A stretch of 64,000 nucleotides of DNA from Roseibium porphyridii (GCF_026191725.2 NZ_CP120863.1:662001-726000); one strand, 5' to 3'. Counted from the first letter of the stretch, positions 1 through 8,145 are shown. Notes: generated by a model from the letters alone, not told the origin. Translations and numbers: made by a program.

Positions 1-581
1 TGCTCTCCGTCATGTATCTGGGCCGACGGCACGTGAACCTGCGTCAGACCAAGGACGAGCTCACCGTCAAAACACCAGCAGACCTTGCTGGCGTGAACCT
101 GCGCATGCCAGGGACGGATGCATGGCAGTTTCTGGGATCAGCGCTGGGCGCTTCTCCAACGCCCATGTCGTTTGCCGAAGTCTATACGGCTCTGTCGACC
201 GGTGCTGTCGATGGTCAGGACAATCCTTTGCCGACCGTTGTGGATGCAAAGTTCTACGAGGTCACAAATCAGATTGTGCTGACTTCGCATCTGGTTGACC
301 TGAATTACATCGCCTTTTCAAAGGCCGTCTGGGACAGCCTGACGCCTGAACAGCAGGAGGTGGTTCAAAAGGCAGCCGATGCAGCTGCAGAAAGCGGCCG
401 CAAGAAGCAGCTTGAACTGGAAGACAGCCTTGCCAGTTTCATCACCGAGCAGGGTGTTGAGATCTACGAGCCGGACCTGACTGCGTTCCGCGACCATGTC
501 CAGGCTCAATATGTCGGCAGCGAATTCGCCGCAAGCTGGCCGGAAGGCGTGCTGGAAAAAATCAACGCACTTGGAAACTGA
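1..581 (+). CDS. dctP: TRAP transporter substrate-binding protein DctP (5' truncated by window edge)
   Basis: C-terminal part of a periplasmic DctP-family solute receptor, which binds an organic acid and hands it to the DctQM permease. The frame is open to the left edge, so about 190 of the usual 320-340 residues are visible. Family features seen: a K-T-P-A-D-L-A-G-V-N-L-R-M-P segment, then F-A-E-V-Y-T-A-L-S-T-G-A-V-D-G-Q-D-N-P, the signature around the carboxylate-binding arginine loop, and the usual helical C-terminus ending E-K-I-N-A-L. The dctQ and dctM genes follow directly on the same strand. The shikimate/quinate dehydrogenase and dehydroshikimate dehydratase further down suggest, by inference only, that the ligand is a hydroaromatic acid such as quinate or shikimate. 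Confidence 0.9.
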   Translation, partial: LSVMYLGRRHVNLRQTKDELTVKTPADLAGVNLRMPGTDAWQFLGSALGASPTPMSFAEVYTALSTGAVDGQDNPLPTVVDAKFYEVTNQIVLTSHLVDLNYIAFSKAVWDSLTPEQQEVVQKAADAAAESGRKKQLELEDSLASFITEQGVEIYEPDLTAFRDHVQAQYVGSEFAASWPEGVLEKINALGN

Positions 582-615
582 GCGCAACTGCGTTTGAACC
601 AATTGGGGGACAGCG

Positions 616-1176
616 GTGCGGCAGTTTACCAGATTGTTCACCCATGGCACCGAGTTCATCGCCGCCACAATGCTGGCGGCGATGTTTCTGACGTTTCTCT
701 TGCAAATCTTTTCCCGTTACGTGCTGCATGCACCGTTCGGTTGGACCCTTGAACTCTGTCTTATTCTCTGGGTCTGGATTGTCTTTTTCGGGAACGCGTT
801 TCTGGTTCGTGAACGAGATCACGTGACATTCGATATCTTGTATCTCGCGGCTCCGACCAGACTGCGGCGTGTATTGGCCCTGATCTCAGCAGCCGCCATT
901 GTTGTCGGTCTTGCCTGGTCGTTCCTGCCGACCTGGGACTACATCGACTGGATGAAAATCCGGAAGACGACGACGGTCAGAAACCCTTTTACGGGTGACA
1001 AGATCCCGATGCGGACAATCTTTTCGATCTATGCACTGTTCATGATCGTGGTCGCGGCCAGATATGCCTGGCGGTTCATCGATGTTCTTCGCTTTGGGCC
1101 GCCGGAAAACGATCACGAACTGCCGGGCCATGATCATGACCTTCCTGCCATTCAGGAAGGAGACGAAGCCGTATGA
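616..1176 (+). CDS. dctQ: TRAP transporter small permease DctQ
   Basis: Small membrane subunit of a TRAP transporter, 186 residues with about four hydrophobic segments. It starts at GTG 616 behind a GGGGA ribosome site at 606-610. The segment W-T-L-E-L-C-L-I-L-W-V-W in the second membrane helix is typical of DctQ. It joins the DctP receptor to the DctM channel. The last codons overlap dctM by four bases (ATGA), so translation is probably coupled. The cytoplasmic tail is unusual: about 20 residues rich in His, Asp and Glu (H-E-L-P-G-H-D-H-D-L-P) that most DctQ proteins lack. It might bind metal or simply be a variable tail. Confidence 0.9.
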   Translation: MRQFTRLFTHGTEFIAATMLAAMFLTFLLQIFSRYVLHAPFGWTLELCLILWVWIVFFGNAFLVRERDHVTFDILYLAAPTRLRRVLALISAAAIVVGLAWSFLPTWDYIDWMKIRKTTTVRNPFTGDKIPMRTIFSIYALFMIVVAARYAWRFIDVLRFGPPENDHELPGHDHDLPAIQEGDEAV

Positions 1177-2468
1177 CGCTCGAGCTTGCCCTCTGCCTCC
1201 TGACCCTGTTTTTTCTGGCGGGCATCGGGACCCCGATCGGCTACGCAATCATTCTGGCATCGACCGTTTATTTGGCCGTTGGAGGGCTGGATATCGCTCT
1301 GACCGGTGAGAAGATCCTTCAAGGCCTCTATAAGAGCTTTGTGCTCTTGGCTGTCCCGTTGTTCATCGTTGCGGCCAACATCATGAATGCCGGCACGATT
1401 TCAGAGCGATTGCTGAATTTCTGCGTCGCTGCCGTCGGCCGATTTCGCGGCGGGCTTGGGCATGTCAACGTAGTGGCATCGCTCATTTTTTCCGGAATGT
1501 CGGGATCGGCGGTCGCAGACGCTGCGGGCATCGGAAAAATCATCATCGAGATGATGACCAAGGAAGGCCGGTACAGCCGGGGATATGCTGCCGCAATCAC
1601 GGCAGCTTCCGCAACAATCGGGCCCATCATACCGCCGTCAATCCCGATGGTGCTTTACGCACTTGTCTCCAACGCGTCGATAGGCGCCCTGTTTCTCGCG
1701 GGCATATTGCCGGGACTTGTGATGGGAGCCGTCCTGATGGGAATGAATTCCTATCTGTCGGCCAAAAGAGGTTTTGCACTTGAGAAACCGGTTCCGTTGC
1801 GCGAATTGCCGCGCCGCACAGCCAATGCATTTCCTGCGCTGCTTATGCCGGCCATATTGCTTTACGGTATCTATGGAGGCGTTACCACGCCCACGGAAGC
1901 TGCTGCTGTGGCAGCTTTTTATGCGCTTTTACTGGCTGCCCTTTTTTACCGTGCGCTCACGATCCATTCGCTCTACCGCATTTTCGTGGAGAGTGCGCGC
2001 TCGTCAGCAGCTGTCGGAATTGTTATTGGCGGAGCGCTGATCCTGAACTTCATCGTTGTATCGGAAAACATTCCCGGCATGATGTCGGACTTTCTGACCG
2101 GCGTTGACGTTCATCCGCTTGTATTCCTGCTTCTGGTCAATCTGCTGGTGCTTTTGCTCGGATGCGTTCTGGACGCGACAACCATCATTCTTGTGATCGT
2201 TCCCCTGTTCATTCCGACATGCAAGGCGCTGGGCATAGACCTGGTGCATTTTGGCGTTTTGGTCGTCGTGAATTCCATGATCGGTCTGATCACGCCGCCT
2301 TACGGTATTCTGCTCTTTGTCATCAACGCGGTAACCGGGATCCCGCTTCGAGAGATCATCGGTGAAATCTGGCCGTTTCTCGGCGTCCTGGTGCTTGCTC
2401 TGCTGGTGCTGATCGTCTTTCCGGATATTGTTTTGTTCCTGCCACGTTTGTTTGGGTACGTGGGATGA
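1173..2468 (+). CDS. dctM: TRAP transporter large permease DctM
   Basis: Large transport subunit, 431 residues, almost entirely hydrophobic with about 12 membrane segments, the normal length for DctM. The conserved blocks are present: F-S-G-M-S-G-S-A-V-A-D near residue 110, T-I-G-P-I-I-P-P-S-I-P near 150, and a second loop with I-T-P-P-Y-G near 370. It forms the sodium-driven channel that accepts substrate from DctP. Four-base overlaps with dctQ before it and the dehydrogenase gene after it place all of them in one transcript. Confidence 0.93.
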   Translation: MTLELALCLLTLFFLAGIGTPIGYAIILASTVYLAVGGLDIALTGEKILQGLYKSFVLLAVPLFIVAANIMNAGTISERLLNFCVAAVGRFRGGLGHVNVVASLIFSGMSGSAVADAAGIGKIIIEMMTKEGRYSRGYAAAITAASATIGPIIPPSIPMVLYALVSNASIGALFLAGILPGLVMGAVLMGMNSYLSAKRGFALEKPVPLRELPRRTANAFPALLMPAILLYGIYGGVTTPTEAAAVAAFYALLLAALFYRALTIHSLYRIFVESARSSAAVGIVIGGALILNFIVVSENIPGMMSDFLTGVDVHPLVFLLLVNLLVLLLGCVLDATTIILVIVPLFIPTCKALGIDLVHFGVLVVVNSMIGLITPPYGILLFVINAVTGIPLREIIGEIWPFLGVLVLALLVLIVFPDIVLFLPRLFGYVG

Positions 2469-3325
2469 GAGCCGGGCTGGTCGGATCCGGAATAGGCCCA
2501 TCTTTGACCCCTGAGCTGCATGAGCGAGAAGGGCACGCGCAGGAAATCGACTATCGTTATGAGCGTTTCGACACTTCGTCCGGCCGGTGGAAGGGCGCCT
2601 CCTTGTCCGAGATCCTGGATCACGCCGAAAAACGCAGCTTTGCCGGACTGAACATTACCCATCCCTTCAAGGTTCATACCTGCCAGCTCGTAGACCGGCT
2701 GGAAGGTGCCGCCGCGCACATCAAAACTGTGAACACGGTCCTGTTCCGGGATGGTTGCCGTATTGGCCATTCTACTGACTATTCCGGGTTCAGAGAAGCT
2801 ATGAGGAACAGTTCGCTTCCCCTGCGCAGTCAGAGGATCGTGCAATTTGGTGCCGGAGGTGCAGGCGCGGCAACTGCACTGGCCCTGATCGATGAAAAGG
2901 TTTTGGCACTTCAGCTCGTCGATACGGACAAAGAACGAGCGGAGTGTCTGGTTGCTCAGTTGAAAGAAGCGCGACCAGACGCCGATACCAGTGCCGTAAC
3001 TCCAGAAGATGTTGATTTCCAACGTTACCGCGGCGTCGTCAACGCGACGCCGGTTGGCATGTATTCCTATCCAGGATTGCCTTTCGACCTTTCTTCATTC
3101 AGTCCCACGGCCTGGGTTGCCGACATCGTTTACCGCCCCTTGGAGACCGACCTTGTTTGCGCTGCGCACCAACTGGGTCGTCAGGTTCTGGATGGCGGCG
3201 CAATGGCACTCAATCAGGCCGTTCACGCTTTTAGGCTCCTGACAGATTGCCGACCGGATACTTCGCGAATGGGATCGGTATTTGCCTCATTGCTGGCCGA
3301 CCAAGACTTGGAGGCAGAAGCATGA
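2465..3325 (+). CDS. Shikimate/quinate 5-dehydrogenase (AroE family, catabolic type)
   Basis: 286-residue AroE-fold dehydrogenase, cytoplasmic. The N-terminal substrate domain has S13-L-T15 in place of the biosynthetic S-x-S motif, N-I-T-H-P-F-K with catalytic Lys69, and T-D105. The C-terminal Rossmann domain has G-A-G-G-A-G at 129-134, and an Asp (L-V-D153-T-D) ends the second strand. In this family an S-x-T motif goes with quinate acceptance, as in the Corynebacterium enzyme. An acidic residue at that strand, instead of N-R-T, goes with NAD rather than NADP. I therefore infer an NAD-dependent quinate/shikimate dehydrogenase for degradation, not the biosynthetic AroE. The start overlaps dctM (ATGA), and the dehydroshikimate dehydratase lies downstream, which supports a catabolic role. 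Confidence 0.88.
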   Translation: MRAGLVGSGIGPSLTPELHEREGHAQEIDYRYERFDTSSGRWKGASLSEILDHAEKRSFAGLNITHPFKVHTCQLVDRLEGAAAHIKTVNTVLFRDGCRIGHSTDYSGFREAMRNSSLPLRSQRIVQFGAGGAGAATALALIDEKVLALQLVDTDKERAECLVAQLKEARPDADTSAVTPEDVDFQRYRGVVNATPVGMYSYPGLPFDLSSFSPTAWVADIVYRPLETDLVCAAHQLGRQVLDGGAMALNQAVHAFRLLTDCRPDTSRMGSVFASLLADQDLEAEA

Positions 3326-3525
3326 AGGTACCTGGCAACGCTCAGTTCAGGCTGGTCTTCGAGTTCGCAGTTGCGATTGCCGCGTGGTGGGACAAGAGAT
3401 CCATTCCACCCCGCTGGCTGCACTATCTGGCCTTTGATGAGAAAGCCACGGGGGTTCATTTCGTGACGGCAACTGTGCGCTCGCGTGCTCTTCAGAGGGC
3501 ATCGGTTCGTTGCGGGTCAGCCTGA
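3322..3525 (+). CDS. Small ORF, 67 residues, function unknown
   Basis: This frame begins with an ATG that overlaps the stop of the dehydrogenase gene (ATGA), the same junction as the two before it, and runs 67 codons, ending 20 bp before the next gene. I recognise no domain. It has a weakly hydrophobic stretch near residues 12-22 and several Trp and Arg, with no clear signal peptide. The overlap could mean a real, coupled small gene. It could equally be chance or the remnant of a decayed gene in the 220-bp gap. Confidence 0.3.
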   Translation: MKVPGNAQFRLVFEFAVAIAAWWDKRSIPPRWLHYLAFDEKATGVHFVTATVRSRALQRASVRCGSA

Positions 3526-3545
3526 AATCACTTTGGAGTGCGATC

Positions 3546-5435
3546 ATGAAGGCGTCGATTGCAACTGTGTCCATCTCGGGCAATCTGGTTGAGAAACTGA
3601 AGGCGATTTCCAGCGCCGGTTTCTACGGTGTGGAGATCTTCGAACAGGATTTCATTGCCCATGACGGCACGCCGAGAGACGTTGGGAACATGGTTCGCGA
3701 CTTTGGTCTGGAAATAACGCTGTTTCAGCCATTCCGGGACTTTGAATGCTTGCCGGAACCATTGCGCAGCAAAGCTTTCGACCGCATGGAACGCAAGTTC
3801 GATGTGATGCAGGAACTGGGGACAGACCTCGTGCTGATCTGCTCTTCCGTCCATCCGGCTTCCCTTGGTGGGATAGACCGTGCTGCCGATGATTTGAGAG
3901 AACTTGGCCAAAGAGCAGCTGAACGTGGCCTGCGTGTCGGCTATGAAGCTCTTGCGTGGGGACGTCATGTGAATGACCACCGCGATGCCTGGGAAATCGT
4001 TCGCCGCGCAAATCATCCCAATACCGGTCTGATCCTGGACAGTTTTCATACGTTGGGAAGGAAACTGAGCCCGGAGTCCATTCGGTCAATTCCCGGCGAC
4101 CGCATCTTCTTTGTTCAGGTTGCCGATGCCCCAGCTATAGAGATGGACCTGCTCTACTGGTCTCGTCACTTTCGCAATATGCCGGGTGAGGGCGATCTTG
4201 ATGTGAAACATTTCATGCAGGCGGTTGCTGCCACCGGCTATGACGGCCCGGTGAGCCTTGAGATTTTCAATGATCAGTTTCGGGGCGGCAACCCATCGAC
4301 TGTTGCATTGGATGGTTACAGATCGCTGATGGCTTTGATGGACGATGTGCGGCGCGTCGAGCCGGAAGCATCAATCGACCTGCCTGATCTTCCAGAACGT
4401 GTTGTTGTGGAGGGTATCGAGTTCATCGAATTTGCGGCGCGCGGAGACGAGCTCACCTTCCTGTCCGATCTGCTCATGCAGTTGGGGTTCAGCCGGGTTG
4501 GCATTCACCGGAACAAGGCTATCGCTCTATGGCAGCAGGGAAACATTAGAATTGTGGTCAATTCTGAAACAGCAGGACATGCCGGGGCCGTCTGGAGCGC
4601 CAAAGGTCTTTCGGTCTGCGATATAGGCTTGCGTGTGAACTCAGCCGGCGATGCCCTTCGGCGTGCCCGCACACTTGGTGCAAAGCCTTTTGCGCAGCCT
4701 CTGGGCCCTGGCGAACTGGACATACCGGCTATCCGAGGCCTTGGCGGTTCAGTCTTTCATTTTATCGATGCTGAAAGCGGCTTGGCGGAGGTCTGGCACC
4801 AGGAGTTTGAAGGTAAACCGACCGCTGCTGCTACAGAAGGTCCTTTGAAAGCATTCGATCATATTGCTCAAACGATGAATTATCAGGACATGCTTAGCTG
4901 GTCGCTGTTCTTCACGTCGTTGTTTCAAATGAAAAAACTGCCCATGATCGACGTGGTCGACCCGGATGGGCTGGTGCGAAGCCAGGCAATTGAAAGCGAA
5001 GACCGCAAGACGAAAATAACTTTGAACGGCGCTGAAACCCATCGGACGCTTGCTGGCTCCTTTGCTGCGAAACACTTCGGCGCTGCCGTTCAGCATCTGG
5101 CCTTTTCAACCGAAGACGTTTTTGATGCCGCTGAAGCTCTGTCATCCAACGGTTTTGAAATATTGCCAATACCCGGCAACTATTATGCCGACCTGGCTGC
5201 TAGGTTCGATTTTCCAGATGATCTGTTGGAGCGGCTGAGAGCTGCAAACATCCTTTACGACGAGGAAAACGGTGCACCGTTCTTTCAGTTCTATTCGCGT
5301 CAGACCGCCGGTGGCCTGTTTATCGAAATCGTGCAACGGGATGCCGCATATTCGGGCTTTGGTGCACCAAATGCACCGTTTCGCATCGCCGCTCAAAAAC
5401 GAGCCGGGCTCGCCAAAGGCATGCCTGCCACGTAG
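3546..5435 (+). CDS. quiC: 3-dehydroshikimate dehydratase fused to HPPD-like domain (QuiC type)
   Basis: Two-domain protein of 629 residues. Residues 1-270 are a xylose-isomerase-like TIM barrel that dehydrates 3-dehydroshikimate to protocatechuate. The four metal ligands expected for QuiC are visible: E134, D165, Q191 and E239. Residues 285-610 resemble 4-hydroxyphenylpyruvate dioxygenase (two VOC modules), with the H439, H517, E594 iron-binding triad intact and a Q-R-D-A-A-Y-S-G-F-G segment close to the HPPD active-site region. The same fusion is known in Pseudomonas QuiC, where the second domain has no settled activity. I start at ATG 3546, which has GGAG eight bases upstream, rather than the in-frame ATG at 3510. 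The last gene of the transporter-dehydrogenase operon. Confidence 0.92.
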   Translation: MKASIATVSISGNLVEKLKAISSAGFYGVEIFEQDFIAHDGTPRDVGNMVRDFGLEITLFQPFRDFECLPEPLRSKAFDRMERKFDVMQELGTDLVLICSSVHPASLGGIDRAADDLRELGQRAAERGLRVGYEALAWGRHVNDHRDAWEIVRRANHPNTGLILDSFHTLGRKLSPESIRSIPGDRIFFVQVADAPAIEMDLLYWSRHFRNMPGEGDLDVKHFMQAVAATGYDGPVSLEIFNDQFRGGNPSTVALDGYRSLMALMDDVRRVEPEASIDLPDLPERVVVEGIEFIEFAARGDELTFLSDLLMQLGFSRVGIHRNKAIALWQQGNIRIVVNSETAGHAGAVWSAKGLSVCDIGLRVNSAGDALRRARTLGAKPFAQPLGPGELDIPAIRGLGGSVFHFIDAESGLAEVWHQEFEGKPTAAATEGPLKAFDHIAQTMNYQDMLSWSLFFTSLFQMKKLPMIDVVDPDGLVRSQAIESEDRKTKITLNGAETHRTLAGSFAAKHFGAAVQHLAFSTEDVFDAAEALSSNGFEILPIPGNYYADLAARFDFPDDLLERLRAANILYDEENGAPFFQFYSRQTAGGLFIEIVQRDAAYSGFGAPNAPFRIAAQKRAGLAKGMPAT

Positions 5436-5459
5436 AAGCCGCCAATTGCAGGATGCACC

Positions 5460-6221
5460 TCAAAACCGTGCCTTGAGCGTCGCGACAGCGTCTGCAAGCA
5501 GTGCGAGATCGACGCCGACTGCTGTGAACGCGGTGCCTTGCGACATGTAGCTTCCGGCTGCATCGGGATCGAGCGTCAAGATACCGTAGGGAACGCCCAT
5601 TGCCTTGAGGCGCTCAAACGCTTCTTTGATTGCGGATTGAACGTCGGGGTGGTTCATCTGACCAGGGATGCCCATACTGGCACTCAGGTCAGCAGGGCCA
5701 ATGAAGACGGCATCAACACCGTCGGTCTTGGAAATCGCTTCCAGATTGTCCAATGCGGTTTGGGTTTCGAGTTGGACGATCAGGCAGAGTTCTTCTTCCG
5801 CGATGTTGTAGTAATCATCCACCTTGCCATAGCGGGTAGCACGCGTCATGCCGGCCATGCCGCGAATACCGCGCGGTGCGTAACGCATTGCACTGACGGC
5901 TGCCGCCGCCTCTTCCGCAGTTTGCACATAAGGGACCATAAGCGTCTGTGCGCCGAAATCGAGCAGCCTTTTGAAGAGGACTGGATCGTTGGCGGCAGGG
6001 CGGACAACGGCGCTTGTGGTCGGGTCGCCTGCGATTGCCTGGAGGGCGGGCAGAACATCCAGTGCTTCAACCGGAGAATGCTCGCAATCGATCAGGACCC
6101 AGTCAAATCCCGCGCCTCCAAGAAGTTCGGGGACGGCATTACCGCCAATCGTATTCCAGATGCCTAGCTGGTGTTTCCTTGCACGCAATGCGGCCTTGAA
6201 AAGGTTTTTCGGATTTTTCAT
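5460..6221 (-). CDS. HpcH/HpaI family class II aldolase
   Basis: 253-residue (beta/alpha)8 aldolase that splits or forms 2-keto-3-deoxy acids, typically giving pyruvate and an aldehyde with a divalent metal. Active-site residues can be assigned by the HpaI pattern: D45 and H48 (D-C-E-H-S), R74 (R-P-A-A-N-D), metal ligands E152 (Q-L-E-T) and D178 (G-P-A-D-L-S), and the R-Y-A-P-R-G-I-R-G loop. Likely substrates are 2-keto-3-deoxyglucarate or 4-hydroxy-2-oxoheptanedioate types; the sequence alone does not decide. It is transcribed away from the PfkB kinase gene across a short shared control region. Its end meets quiC tail to tail with 24 bp between. Confidence 0.88.
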   Translation of the reverse strand: MKNPKNLFKAALRARKHQLGIWNTIGGNAVPELLGGAGFDWVLIDCEHSPVEALDVLPALQAIAGDPTTSAVVRPAANDPVLFKRLLDFGAQTLMVPYVQTAEEAAAAVSAMRYAPRGIRGMAGMTRATRYGKVDDYYNIAEEELCLIVQLETQTALDNLEAISKTDGVDAVFIGPADLSASMGIPGQMNHPDVQSAIKEAFERLKAMGVPYGILTLDPDAAGSYMSQGTAFTAVGVDLALLADAVATLKARF

Positions 6222-6293
6222 TTCAATTCAACCTGTTGCGCATGAGGAAAAGTGACAAACTGTCTGAAGTTAAGCCCATATTTTGTCATCTGG

Positions 6294-6307
6294 CCAGACA
6301 TGTCTGG
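6294..6307. promoter_or_regulatory. 14-bp perfect palindrome, candidate operator
   Basis: CCAGACATGTCTGG is an exact palindrome between the divergent aldolase and kinase genes, 73 bp from the aldolase start and 46 bp from the kinase start. The place and symmetry suit a dimeric repressor serving both genes. No regulator gene is adjacent, so its binder is unknown. Confidence 0.45.
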
Positions 6308-6353
6308 GCGTCGATCCATGGACAATCTTGAGACGAGGTTCTTTAATCCGGGC

Positions 6354-7280
6354 ATGACCACTGCACAGATACTTGCCCTTGGAGAGCCTTTGATCGAGAT
6401 GGTTCGACTGGCGGACCAAATTGATGGGCGGCCTGCCTATCGGCAAAATGTTGGAGGTGACACACTCAACGCTCTCGTGGCAGCAGCACGCCAGGGAGGG
6501 GCCACCGGATATCTTTCCGCAGTCGGCAGTGATCCTTTCGGCGAAGACATCCTGGCGCTCTGTGACCAAGAAGGCATAGACAGGTCCAACATCCTTGTGC
6601 GGCCGGAAGATCCAACCGGCGTCAATTTTATCCATCCTCATCCGGCGGGGCGGCAGTTCTTCTATGCAAGGCGCGGTTCGGCCGCGAGCCACTATTCTGT
6701 TTCCGACTTGCCCCAGGACGCCATCGCAAACGCGAGAATTCTCCATGTTTCGGCCGTTAGCCTTGCCATTAGCCCGGAAATGCGACGGGCCGTGCTTCAG
6801 GCGGCAAAGCTGGCAAAGGACAGTGAAACGCTTGTGTCGTTTGATTTGAATCTGCGCCTGAATCTATGGTCTCTCGACACAGCCCGGCAGACCATTGAAG
6901 CGTTTTTGCCCTTGGCCGACATAGTGCTGCCGTCAGATGATGAGGCGAACACTCTCCTGGGCACTTGCGATCCTAAGGCGCAAATCGCGCATTTTCAGCG
7001 TCACGGCGCAAGATTTGTTCTTCTCAAGCGTGGCCACCAGGGGGCCGTCCTGGCAACATCAGCGGACCAGTTTGAGATCAGGGCACCGCACGCGGATGCC
7101 GTCGATGCCACAGGGGCGGGTGACAGTTTTGCCGGTGCTTTTCTGGCGTATCTTCTGGAAACCGGAAATGAAACGGAAGCCGCAAGACGGGCTGCGATCG
7201 TCGCAGCCGGAACAGTGAGCGGTTATGGCGCGATTGAAGCTATTCCGGACCGGACCACAGTTCTGAAAACTGCCGGTTGA
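6354..7280 (+). CDS. kdgK: PfkB-family sugar kinase, probable 2-keto-3-deoxygluconate kinase
   Basis: 308-residue ribokinase-fold kinase. The N-terminus I-L-A-L-G-E-P-L-I-E is typical of KdgK. The PfkB signature G-G-D-T-L-N-A lies at 34-40 and the second signature D-A-T-G-A-G-D-S-F, with the catalytic Asp, near 250-258. It would phosphorylate 2-keto-3-deoxygluconate or a related keto-sugar acid. I chose ATG 6354 because the conserved strand then falls at residue 5 and the length matches the family. ATG 6318 and 6252 are in-frame alternatives and the ribosome site is weak for all three. The pairing with an HpcH/HpaI aldolase suggests sugar-acid breakdown; the precise route is not determined. 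Confidence 0.8.
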   Translation: MTTAQILALGEPLIEMVRLADQIDGRPAYRQNVGGDTLNALVAAARQGGATGYLSAVGSDPFGEDILALCDQEGIDRSNILVRPEDPTGVNFIHPHPAGRQFFYARRGSAASHYSVSDLPQDAIANARILHVSAVSLAISPEMRRAVLQAAKLAKDSETLVSFDLNLRLNLWSLDTARQTIEAFLPLADIVLPSDDEANTLLGTCDPKAQIAHFQRHGARFVLLKRGHQGAVLATSADQFEIRAPHADAVDATGAGDSFAGAFLAYLLETGNETEAARRAAIVAAGTVSGYGAIEAIPDRTTVLKTAG

Positions 7281-7294
7281 TTAACCTCGGCAGT
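7269..7294. terminator. Hairpin between convergent genes
   Basis: ACTGCC-GGTT pairs with AACC-(TC bulge)-GGCAGT around a GATT loop. It overlaps the kinase stop codon and ends just before the VOC stop. There is no clear U-run on either side, so it is a weak bidirectional terminator candidate. Confidence 0.4.
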
Positions 7295-7296
7295 CT

Positions 7297-7680
7297 TCAT
7301 TTACCCGCAAGATCGACGGATACGTTGAGCTTGTTTCCGTCAAGATCTCGGACATAGGCTCCGTAATAGTCCGGGTGATAGTGGCGTGGTCCCGGCGCAC
7401 CCTCGTCCGTGCCCCCGCTCTCGAGTGCGGTTGCGTGGAATGCGTCTACGCCGTCGGCATCCGGCGCATAAAACATGATCTGTGTGCCATTGCCAAAGGT
7501 CGCAGGCTGCTCGTCAAAGGGGAGAACAACGAAAACTGTGGTCCGGCCATCGCTGCCTGCGTAGCCCAGTTCATGCGGCTCATCCAGCACACGCTGCATG
7601 CCCAACTTTGCCAGCACCTTGTCGTAAAAGATGCCGGCGGCTTCGATGTCGTTGGTTCCAATACAGACGCCAGAGAGCAT
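7297..7680 (-). CDS. VOC (glyoxalase/bleomycin-resistance) family protein
   Basis: 127-residue single vicinal-oxygen-chelate domain: two beta-alpha-beta-beta-beta units, beginning G-V-C-I-G-T-N-D-I-E-A-A-G-I-F-Y and ending Y-V-R-D-L-D-G-N-K-L-N-V. This form is widespread and covers small lyases, dioxygenase-like proteins and drug-binding proteins; function cannot be assigned. The N-terminal metal histidine usual in active members is Cys or Ile here, while H100 or H102 and the C-terminal N-K-L-N-V strand are present. It faces the kinase gene and its upstream side faces the tRNA. Confidence 0.75.
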   Translation of the reverse strand: MLSGVCIGTNDIEAAGIFYDKVLAKLGMQRVLDEPHELGYAGSDGRTTVFVVLPFDEQPATFGNGTQIMFYAPDADGVDAFHATALESGGTDEGAPGPRHYHPDYYGAYVRDLDGNKLNVSVDLAGK

Positions 7681-7772
7681 TTTTTGATATCCGGGATTTG
7701 GGTGAGGTTCGCGTTCTCAAGCCGTGTTGCCAGACTGTGGCAAACACAATGAAGAAATGGACTTCTGAAAAA

Positions 7773-7849
7773 TGGTGACCCCGACAGGATTCGAACCTGT
7801 GACCCTCAGATTAGGAATCTGATGCTCTATCCTGCTGAGCTACGGGGCC
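7773..7849 (-). tRNA. tRNA-Arg (anticodon CCT)
   Basis: Reading the minus strand, GGCCCCG and CGGGGTC pair as the acceptor stem (one G-T pair), the D-arm carries AGCTCAG, the anticodon stem TCAGA/TCTGA encloses the loop TTCCTAA with anticodon CCT, and the T-arm has GGTTCGAATCC. The 3' CCA is encoded (7773-7775). It reads AGG codons. Its 3' end faces the catabolic block, the usual side for integrative elements, but no integrase is seen here. Confidence 0.95.
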
Positions 7850-8145
7850 ATTGATAGGGTCGCTTAGCATGATTTTGAATGGTTGGCGAGAGCGTTGGAT
7901 GTGTGGTTTTCCAAGTCTGATGATTTGGAAGATGTCGGGTCGGGTTCGGTCTTGTGTGGTCGCTTTTTGTCAAGTTTGTCTTGGACTTGCCTTATTCGCC
8001 CCTTAGCAGGAACTTCAGTCGTGACCGCTTTCTCACTGTCTCCGGTCGTGAAGCCATGAGCAAATGCAAGATGTGGCGAGGATGGGGGCCGTCTGTGCGT
8101 TTTTTGAGGAAGAGGTTCAATTCGGGTCGGAGGTGAGGGCGGTCT
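7850..8145. other. Non-coding gap upstream of the tRNA and the SNase-like gene
   Basis: About 300 bp with no credible gene. It should carry the tRNA promoter (minus) and the promoter of the downstream secreted protein (plus), but I can point to no clear -35/-10 pair. Confidence 0.5.
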
